64,000 bases of DNA from Proteles cristata cristata. Its lineage: Eukaryota; Chordata; Mammalia; Carnivora; Hyaenidae. Positions 55,870 through 64,000 of the stretch are shown piece by piece. The DNA lies in NCBI GenBank assembly GCA_017311185.1, contig JAESUZ010001712.1:806001-870000 (forward strand). The letters run 5' to 3'. The notes under the pieces were generated by a model. That model had not been told where the DNA came from. It made no database searches and was given only the letters and a program-made list of their open reading frames with translations. Made by a program: the position numbers and the translations under genes. Numbering within the stretch: the stretch's first letter is position 1; each line of letters begins with the position of its first letter.

Positions 55870-56140
55870 AAATCTGGAGGCAGTAAAGTATTTGGACTCA
55901 CAGACACAGGAGTAGCTGGCTTGAGTTTAAACCGTACCTTTGGTACTTCTTTGCTGTGTTACCTCTGGCGAATTTCTTAACCTCCCTGTGCCTTAGTTTT
56001 ATGATCTGTTAAGTAGGAATAATGACAGAACCTACCTCATAGAGTAGTTAAAAGGATTACCTGAGTTGAGACATATAAAACACTTGAAATAGTACCTGGC
56101 ATAGAGTAAGCCCTCAACATTATTATTATCATTTATTGTT
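55870..56140 (+). repeat. MIR element, nearly full length
   Basis: TTGCTGTGTTACCTCTGGCG, TTAACCTCCCTGTGCCTTAG and CACTTGAAATAGTACCTGGC then AGAGTAAGCCCTCAACATT give the full MIR order. Confidence 0.92.
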
Positions 56141-57157
56141 ATTACTGGACTTTATTGGACCTCACTCTACCTATGAATGGGCACCTCAATTACTCACCCA
56201 ATGGAGTGTGCCAGTATGTCTCAGGTATGTCAGAGCTCCTAAAAAGGAGCTAATGAGTGTCCTTCGTTGAATGGAAGGCAGTAGTCAGGAATATGCCAAC
56301 TGGAAAAAACCCATGTGGAGATCCAGGTTCTTGAACAAGGGCAGCAAAGTACAAAGACTGATGATGCCTTAGTGCCCTTGAATGAACACTCTCTCCATCT
56401 GTGGCTCAATGGACTCTACTTTTGAGATCCTTCCCAAATAGTTACAGGCTATAGTTTGGTATTTTGTGATGGCTCTTGGTGGTAAACTGCCATCCTGGGG
56501 CCAAAGTTTGGACTATGTCAGTGGAAAGAACAGAGAATAATCAGTCTGTTAGGTCAAAGTTTAGCCAGCCGTGATTGCTGGCCACCTGGTACATGTTCAT
56601 ACCAGTTCCTGGATAACTACCACAAGTCCAATAAAGCCAAGTGGACAGTGGACATTTGGGTACTATAAGACAGTGTATGTTTGGGCTCAGCAGTTGCTAA
56701 AAAAATTGGACCTATCAAGGTCAAATTTGAAAGGTACATATCAATGAGAGTTTTGTTAATCAACCTATAGAACATTGAGTGGGTTCCCCAAATGTCAGCA
56801 CATGGTAGGCTGCACATCTTGCTCAGGTAGGTCTCTTTGTATCTCTGAAAACCAAAATATTGCTGCAGAATGGGACAAAGTGAATATAACCAGACACAAC
56901 CTCAAGTGCATACAAAGCATACACTATTGGCACATGAACTATATCAGAGCCCTGTCCACAGGGCGAATGGGGTCTGCTGCATACTGAAGGAAGATGATAT
57001 CTCTTTGGATTTAGAATTTGTGTTCTTTATCCCTGACGCTTTGGCAGCTAGCACTATACAAGGGCAAAAACTTCATCAGTTAGGATCTCAAGCCTAAAGT
57101 TTCTTCATCTAGGGTATATGTTCTGCTAGTAAACGATATAGGACATTGTCTAAAATA
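56141..57157. other. Unassigned stretch, perhaps an old retroelement
   Basis: About 1 kb without a name I can support. No coding pattern, splice signals or TSD were found. An old LTR-element internal region is possible but unproven. Confidence 0.4.
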
Positions 57158-57344
57158 CTGGCAAGAGATAGACAGCATGAGCAGGGGAGGGTCAGAGAGA
57201 GAGGGAGTCACAGACTGAAACAGGCTCCAGGCTCTGAGCTGGCAGTCAGCACAGAGCCCGACGCGGGGCTCGAACCCACAAACCGCGAGATCATGACCCA
57301 AGCGAAAGTCAGACGCTTAACCGACTAAGCCACCCAGGCGCCCC
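57158..57344 (-). mobile_element. Felid SINE, TGCCA subfamily, lacking its A-rich tail
   Basis: Antisense copy, head at GCCACCCAGGCGCCCC and the subfamily marks, but the A-rich 3' end is missing: unlike the others, the left edge starts at GAGATAGACAGCATGAGC. No target duplication is evident. Confidence 0.93.
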
Positions 57345-57870
57345 ATGGCTCCACTAAAGTAACTGTGAAGTCATAATCAAATGTATAAACCCACAAGGGC
57401 ATTGAGAAGGGAAGAAGACATGTCAATGGGAGAGATTTCTATCTATTTTTGGAGAAGCACAGTAAATAGATGCTGATTGATGTAGCAGAGTGGAAGAAGT
57501 TGAAGCTAAAATCCATAGGGGAATAGGGAGAGAGGGACCCCACTTGCTTCATGAGCCTGGAGAGACTTGGAATGTGGAGGTGTTAAGTATAGCTGTAGGC
57601 ACAGTGCAGGAGGACTCAAAACATGCAAACTGGTTCAAAGTCTGCATAGAGTATGGTTCGATGAACCCCCGGAGTTCTTCCCTTACTTCTTACACAGCCT
57701 AGAATCCAAGCTGGAGGCAGAAAATCAGCAGTTTCTCCTTCAGAGAGACTGGGTAGGAAAAGCCCACATCCGGACATCTAAGGGTCCCCACCTACAACAT
57801 GCAGTGCTCTGTCCTACAATCCTATATTGAAGCCCACTGGCCATCAAGTCGGCTCTGTGCCACCAGAGAA
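57345..57870. other. Unassigned intergenic stretch
   Basis: Two short overlapping ORFs lie here, but nothing resembles a known protein. Confidence 0.5.
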
Positions 57871-58329
57871 TTCAATCAGCATCATATGGCTTCCTCTTGA
57901 AAATAAATGATAAAACAAGGAATGCCAGGTATTTTAGAAACTGCTCCTCCATGAAAGAAACTCAAGCCAAAAGGAAAAATAAACCTGGCAAAAAAGAGAT
58001 AATTCAAAGAAAAGAAATATTTTCAAAATCTTCTTTGTATACTCAAGGAGATACTTAGTGGAAGATATATACCCATATATAAGAATAGGATGCCACGAGA
58101 AGGGAACAATAATAAAATAGATAGTTCTCAGAAATTAAAGATACGATCATCAAAACAAAACGTTCAATGAAAGGTTTTGAAGATGAAGTTTAGGAAATCT
58201 CCTGGAAAGTCAAGAAAAAAGAGAAAGTATTAGAGAAAAGCTAAAACACACCTGGAATTAAGGTGGGAATTTCAATATTTGATGAAGACGAGTTTCAGAA
58301 TGAGAAAGCAGAGAAAATAGAGAGGAGAA

Positions 58330-58420
58330 TAAAATAGAAAGAGGGGGAAAGAGGGAGAGAGAAGGATAGAGACGGAGGAGAAAGAGGAAGTGGGAGGTAG
58401 GGAGGGAGAGAGAGAGATCC
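58330..58420. repeat. GA-rich low-complexity stretch
   Basis: Interrupted GA and GGA runs. Confidence 0.9.
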
Positions 58421-58675
58421 AGAAATTAAGGGCATGAATGTCTAGACTAAAAGAATCTACTAATTAACTAACATCACAGGGAAAATATATCCTCATCTTC
58501 ATGCAATTCCAAATTACTGTAAAATTTCATGAACACGGGGTTTTAAAAAGAAAACTCCAAAAGTTTACAGAAAGTACAAACCACAAGTATCACAACACTA
58601 TCAGACTTCTTAAGTAGTCTGGATCTAGAAAACAATGGAGAAATATTACCACAATACAGTAAGAAAATGATTTAA

Positions 58676-58881
58676 TTTTTGTTAACATTTATTTATTTTT
58701 GCAAGACAGAGACAGAGCATGAGCCAAGGAAGGGCAGAGAGAGAAGGAGACACAGAATCTGAAGCAGGCTTTAGGCTCTGAGCTGTCAGCACAGAGCCCA
58801 ACATGGGCTCAAACTCATGAACTGTAAGATCATGATTTGAGCCAAAGTCAGATGCTTAACCGATGGAGCCACCCAGGTGAC
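58676..58881 (-). mobile_element. Felid SINE
   Basis: Antisense copy, head at GAGCCACCCAGGTGACCC. CAGTAAGAAAATGATTT on the left and CAGTAAGACAATGATTT on the right. Confidence 0.95.
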
Positions 58882-59180
58882 CCAGTAAGACAATGATTTT
58901 TAATCATAGCTTAAACACCCGGTGAAATTAGCAATTCAGTGTAAGCATACAATAAGCCATTCTTCTGTACATGGAAAGATGTTAGAGGATTGACTTCAGC
59001 AAGACCACAGAGTAAAATTAAGGAGGGTCTAGGAAGGAGTGTGTGCAAGGGCAGTGTTCAACAGTGACTACAGAGCAAGGCAGGGAGATGTAAGGGGAAG
59101 GTCACTAGGAAAAGGGGAAAATTTAGAAATATATGATCAGATGGGGCATTTGGGGAAAATACAGGACAGCATATTAGAGA

Positions 59181-59533
59181 AGGGAGAGGTGATTTGAGAC
59201 TTCAACAAAAACATAAAGCTGTGCTCTAAAGAAATTGTAATGATGATGTATGTCTTTGCTTTGCGGGATTATGACATAAATACTGATTATTTGGCTAAGA
59301 GTAGTGAAAAGTATCTTGAGAATGTGAAAGAGGGGGAAGTAAATGTAATATAAAGAAAGCACGATTTTAGCTGTCGGGAAGATGCCACTGGATAATATCT
59401 AAAATTAAATAAAACAAGAAGTAGCAGTAGCAGTATATTACTTAGAAATATGAAAATTCCTAATAGAATCACAGCTGAAAACAAAGCAAAATATGGATGA
59501 TTAAAAGCAAAGGAAAAATAATTGAAGGGACTT
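59181..59533. other. Unassigned AT-rich stretch
   Basis: No recognised element. Confidence 0.6.
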
Positions 59534-59739
59534 CTTATTTATTTATTTACTTCTGAGAGAGAGAGACAGCATGAGCAGGAGGGTCAGAGAGAGAGGGAGA
59601 CACAGAATCTGAAACAGGCTCCAGGCTCTGAGCTAGCTGTCAGCACAGAGCCGGACGCGGGGCTCGAACCCATAAACTATGAGATCATGACCCAAGCCAA
59701 AGTTGGACGGCCCACCAAATGAACCACTCAGACGCCCTG
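59534..59739 (-). mobile_element. Felid SINE with CTAG-type duplication
   Basis: Antisense copy carrying GAGCTAGCTGTCAGC as in the copy at 49222-49438. GACTTCTTA flanks both sides. Confidence 0.94.
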
Positions 59740-59879
59740 ACTTCTTAATTTTATTTAAAAATATTACTAAGGGCAAATCTAGATTGTATGTCACTCGAAG
59801 TTCATATCATTGTTGGGGAGTGAAGAGTGTTCTCCGTTTGAAGCAAAAGAAAAAAATTTATAAATAAAAATTAGTTTTA

Positions 59880-60057
59880 GGGGCATCTGGGTGGTTCAGT
59901 CAGTTTAGCATCCAACTCTTGATTTTGGCTCAGGTCATGCACAATCTCAGTTTTGTGGGTTCAAGCCCCAAAAAGGCTCTGCAATGACAGTACAGATTCT
60001 CTGCCTTGAAGAGATGTCTCCCTCCCTGTCTCTCACAAAAATAAATAAACTTTAAAA
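59880..60057 (+). mobile_element. Felid SINE
   Basis: Head GGGGCATCTGGGTGGTTCAG; AAAATTAGTTTTA flanks both sides. Confidence 0.94.
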
Positions 60058-60392
60058 AATTAGTTTTAAGAGTGAATATTTAAATGAAAAAAAGCCACAA
60101 AAATGACAAATTTAAGAAGAATGCAAATACTGCAGAGATTATTCAGTCCTTATTCAGAATGGGTGATTGAAATCAGCTATTATTGACAGTTTAGAAAGCT
60201 TCTTTAAGCTTCACCACTTAATATTGATAATGTCATTTATATTACTAGAATTCATGAAATTTGGGAAAAGCTCTATTCACTTTCTTTAATGTATGAGTAG
60301 TAAAATGTCAAGGCACTTAAAATTTTCTTCTGCAATGATTCATCTTAAATAATCTTTATTTAAAACATTTTTTAAAAACATTCTTTAATTTG

Positions 60393-60562
60393 GAGCACCT
60401 GGGTGGCTAAGTCGGTTAAGCGTCCAACTTCAGCTCAGGTCACGATCTCAACAGTTGGTGAGTTTGAGCCCCGCATGAAGCTTTATGCTGTCAGCAGAGC
60501 TCACTTCAGGTCTCTGTCCCCCTCTCACTTCTCCTCCCCAATGCACGCATGCAGGTGAGGGT

Positions 60563-60601
<39 letters not shown>

Positions 60602-60650
60602 CGCGAGCACACTTAAATGAACATTAAAAAACTTAAAAAATAAAAACAAA
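60393..60650 (+). mobile_element. Felid SINE with GA repeat
   Basis: Head GGAGCACCTGGGTGGCTAAG. It carries an unusual (GA)n run at 60569-60603. Flanks ACATTCTTTAATTT and ATATTCTTTAATTT. Confidence 0.93.
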
Positions 60651-61340
60651 AAAATATTCTTTAATTTAAGATACTCCTAAACCCATTTGTCATCGGTGTT
60701 ATGGCAGTGATATATTATGTATTGATGTAATGATTTATTATGACAAATAAGAACTTCCAGGCATGAATGAGAGCCTCAGCCTCTATAATACACATATTTC
60801 ATCATTGGAAGGATGTTCCATAGACTGGTTTCTGGGTCTGTAAATTTCAAATTTTGTTTCTTTTCCCTTACATACTTCCTGGGCAGAAGAATGGAGTGTG
60901 TTCATGCTGCAGTGTGATATGTGGCCCTAGACCTGTGTCATGATACAATGTGAGCTGTCAGGACCAGCAGAAGTATTCCTGAAGGCTGCTCATGCGCCAT
61001 GTTGGCCAACGGTAACTTCACTCTACGTGGAAGTGACTGTGAGTTACGTACCTATAATCCCACTACACCCAAACAAAATGTGTCCCCCAAATTAAACATC
61101 CCCTTAGTCTGGTCCCTATAGTTATAGCACCCTCCAGCATGAAGTCAAAGAGGAGCAGAAAGAGACAGCAACCTGAACAGATTGACATTAATATATCCCG
61201 CGTCTGTAAATTTTGTGAAAACCCATGACTATGTGCATACTTGGCTGGCACCACTCCCAGAGTTCTAGAAAGAACCCACGCAAGTGAAGTTTAAGCTCCA
61301 TTAGCCTCAAAGGAAATCCATGTTGGTTATAAATTTATCA
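60651..61340. other. Unassigned intergenic stretch
   Basis: No recognised repeat or coding signal. Confidence 0.6.
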
Positions 61341-61690
61341 TTTTTTAACTGTGTGCACATACAACTTGATAAAACCAGAATGGAAGGAAAAAATATTTCA
61401 CATAACTGGGGAAACACTGGCATCATACCTAACTGATAAAAGATTAGTATCTGGCATATATTTCTTAAAACCTCACACACATTGGAAAATGAAAAATAAG
61501 ACAATGGAAAAATGGGTAAAAGGTGATAACATGTGTCACAACAAAAGGGCTATAAAAAGAGATACACAAGTGTCCAGGAAACAAAAGAAAAAAATGATTT
61601 TAATAAGCGAGGAAATGCTAATTTTTAACAAGATATGGTAACCCAGGGTAAACATTACTAAATATCACCACATTATGGGATCTTGTACCA
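61341..61690 (+). mobile_element. Possible decayed L1 ORF2 fragment
   Basis: GATTAGTATCTGGCATATAT and GGAAAAATGGGTAAAAGGTG resemble the L1 ORF2 end, but the match is poor. Confidence 0.4.
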
Positions 61691-61755
61691 TATAAATAAC
61701 AGGCCTATAAGGGTAAAGGGGTTATGAACATAACACTAAAAACTATAAGGTCTTG

Positions 61756-61918
61756 GGGTGCCTGGGTGGCTTAGTCAGCTAAACATCTGACCCTTGATTT
61801 CAGCTGAGGTCATGATCTTATGGTTCATGAGTTCAAGCCCTGTGTCAGGCTCCACACTGGAGCCTGCTTGCAATTCCCTCTCTTTCTGATCCTCCCCCTC
61901 TCAAAATAAACTTAAAAA
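61756..61918 (+). mobile_element. Felid SINE
   Basis: Head GGGGTGCCTGGGTGGCTTAG, shortened middle. AACTATAAGGTCT and AACTATAAAGTCT flank it. Confidence 0.92.
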
Positions 61919-63848
61919 GAACTATAAAGTCTCAAAAGTAATATGCTGAAAAAAGTAACTAAAATAAAACAAACTGACCACCCCCCAAATGTGATCACAG
62001 TTTTATACATCTTAAATTCCAGGTACATCGGCCTTTGCCTGGACTGAAGACATGAAGTTTGCCTGGTGGAAGCAAATGTGGGAAAGAGCTGTAGCATCCA
62101 CACAGTGGAGAAGGACCGTGGTGAATGGGATCATCATCCCTGCAGACAAATGTTGTGAGATCAGAGGTAGATGACTGACTCATCGTCCTGATTTTCTTTC
62201 TTCAAGTCTGGATTAAGAGAGAAGGCTGCTTTTGTTGTTTTCAGTTTTCTCTTTTCTATAAAGCAGCAGCTTGTGTGGCTCCAAATAAGACCAGATTCCA
62301 GGAACTGCTAGCCTGCTGTGCTTGGCATTATAGTCCGTAGTTTCAGCCCATGGCACGTGCTTTTCAGCTCCACGTAAAGGCAAGAAAACTGATGTGCTAG
62401 GCTCTCCTTTTTTGCTGGGTTTGCAGTCTTGTTTCTGGAAGTAAAATGCGTATGTCTGTAGGCCCATGGCTTTTGTGGTATCCCATCCACCTTTTATCAT
62501 TTCTTTCAAAAATCATTTATTATCTCAAGATCTTCCTCCATAATTAAGGCTTTCCCTCTTTGTTGAGTATGGGGGTTCTTAAAGCCAGTAGGATTGCTCA
62601 TGTCTGGGATTCTGTATTAGACACTTTTTAACTTTCAATTTCAAAATAATTATAGACTAACACGCTGCAAAAACAGCAGGCGTGTCTTCACCCAGCTTCC
62701 CCAGTAATAACTTCTTATATAACTATAGGACACCATTAAAAGAAGGAAAGTGACATTGGCACTTTTATTAAATATCTTCATCAAGAAAATTACACAAACT
62801 TGGAACAACAGTGTGATATCATCACAGAGAAAGTGAAGTGGGGTAAAAGTAGATGAGGCTGTGTGCGTGTGTGTGTGCGCATGTGCGTGCATGCATGTGT
62901 GTTGTATATTCCACTGTGGGCCACTATTTTCAGCTAGATTATGGGTTTTTTGTGTTCACTGTTAAAAAGCGTATTCACTTTCTCATCCCTTCTCTTTGGT
63001 GACAGACATAACAGAGCAGGTGCTTTTCAGGAAGACGCGGGAATCCTCCAACAGGTAGCTTGGGCTGGAGGACTCCCTGGTGGCAATGCCAAGCTTTCCT
63101 AGGAACCACTCTGCAATCTAAGACACTCTTCCCTTCCTTCCCTCTTTCCCACACTTGAGGTTCAACCTGCAGTGGGGTGCTCCCGTGACTCCCCATTTCC
63201 GTCACAGATGTTTTTCCTAATACATTTCTTGCATGTTTCATCTTGCATCTCCTCAGGATTCCAACTCACCCACACATCTTGGTGGTTTTAATTCCCATAC
63301 TTCTCTCCCGTGTATAAACAAATTCAAACATCGCAGTCACATACTATAATGGAAGAGAGACTGTACCATTTCCATCCTCCTTGCAAACCCAGATTTTATT
63401 TCCTCCAAATCTCCTCTATTTCACAAATTAAGTCCTTATGGGCATTTGGTTCTGCCTTCAGCTCACATGGGTGCCCCACTGCCTGCTTCTATAGGAAACT
63501 CAACTGCATGAAGTGTAGCATGAGTTTGGGGTCTTACTGAGTATTTGTGGGTCACAGGACAGGAAGCATATCATCTGGAGCATGTCTCAGCCATTTCAGT
63601 GGTTTCAATTCCATGATTCTTTCTCTACACAGGTCTCTTTAGCTCTTGGCAGGTGACATCCATGCACAGACTTCTATGAAGTCTAATTTAATCCTACCCT
63701 TTTGCCCTCATCCTGGCCCTCATCCTGGCCCAGCCTGGTAGCCTTCCCTAACAATGGCAAAACCAAGCACATGAGTGAATAAATAAGTGAATTTTGTACA
63801 AGGGAGGAACAGACTGTCCAGGAAACTAAAATGCCTAGAAGTAAGACT
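61919..63848. other. Unassigned intergenic stretch
   Basis: Nearly 2 kb without SINE or LINE text that I recognise. It holds a TG-rich run at 62861-62902 and, at 63704-63731, a 13-base near-duplication containing CCCTCATCCTGGC. No gene signal is seen. Confidence 0.55.
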
Positions 63849-64000
63849 AGGGGCACCTGGGTGGCTTAGTCGGTTAAGCGTCCGACTTTCGCTTAGGTCA
63901 TGATCTCACAGTTCGTGGCTTCGAGCACCACATCGGGCTATGTGCTGACTGCCAGCTCAGAGCCTGGAGCCTGTTTCAGAGTCTGTGTCTCCCTCTCTCT
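63849..64000 (+). mobile_element. Felid SINE, TGCCA subfamily, cut by the window end
   Basis: Head GGGGCACCTGGGTGGCTTAG, with CTTTCGCTTAGG and GACTGCCAGCTCAG marks. The CT-rich part reaches the window end, so the tail is not seen. Confidence 0.95.

Larger units (their letters stand above)
57871..59180 (+). mobile_element. HAL1/L1M 5'-region remnant
   Basis: GGCATGAATGTCTAGACTAA, GCAATTCCAAATTACTGTAA, ATCAGACTTCTTAAGTAG and GAAAACAATGGAGAAATA occur in the order of the region upstream of or within ORF1 in old L1/HAL1 elements. A SINE at 58676-58881 splits it. A GA-rich patch lies at 58330-58420. Confidence 0.6.

Noticed and set aside
62213..62509. A 98-residue - strand ORF
   Set aside because: No family resemblance, no splice or promoter support. 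Chance ORF.

Overview
This is a mammalian nuclear window, almost certainly from a felid. The key evidence is 46 copies of the felid-type tRNA-Lys-derived CAN-SINE, whose heads read like GGGGCGCCTGGGTGGCTCAG, followed by a CT-rich stretch and an AAATAAATAAA-type tail. Old mammalian repeats (MIR, L1M, MER5A, MaLR LTRs) make up much of the rest.

Only two protein-coding genes are supported, arranged tail to tail. At the left edge (125-1663, + strand) lie the last three coding exons of an axonemal dynein heavy chain, called DNAH11 from its family signature and its neighbour. It encodes the C-terminal 166 residues, then a stop and two overlapping AATAAA signals near 2030-2041. On the - strand, complete CDCA7L (also called JPO2, R1 or RAM2) runs from its ATG at 39354 to its stop at 2484. 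I could place all ten coding exons to the base with GT-AG introns; they encode 451 residues. The first eight introns are all phase 0. The protein has two acidic FxGF motifs known to bind the LEDGF/p75 IBD, an acidic Ser/Glu region, a short leucine-rich helix and the 12-cysteine CDCA7-family zinc-finger domain.

The two genes probably overlap at their 3' ends. The best CDCA7L poly(A) signal (1367-1372, - strand) lies beyond the DNAH11 stop codon, so the CDCA7L 3' UTR would be antisense to the final DNAH11 coding exon. The CDCA7L promoter is a CpG island at about 38960-39760 with two E2F-like sites.

CDCA7L intron 2 holds an L1 with a 5' inversion (twin priming). Intron 1 (21.8 kb) holds a 2 kb L1 3' end, a roughly 5 kb L1 with SINEs nested in it, and a 30-bp minisatellite. 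From 40.1 to 64 kb, upstream of CDCA7L, I find no gene. That stretch holds 25 SINEs, a 3.2 kb antisense L1, two MaLR-type LTRs, MER5A, a TA-flanked DNA transposon, MIR, HAL1/L1 remnants and simple repeats.

I see no new gene system, CRISPR array or structured RNA gene. The most useful leads are the overlapping 3' ends, the twin-primed L1, a young SINE subfamily with perfect target duplications, and the minisatellites as polymorphic loci.
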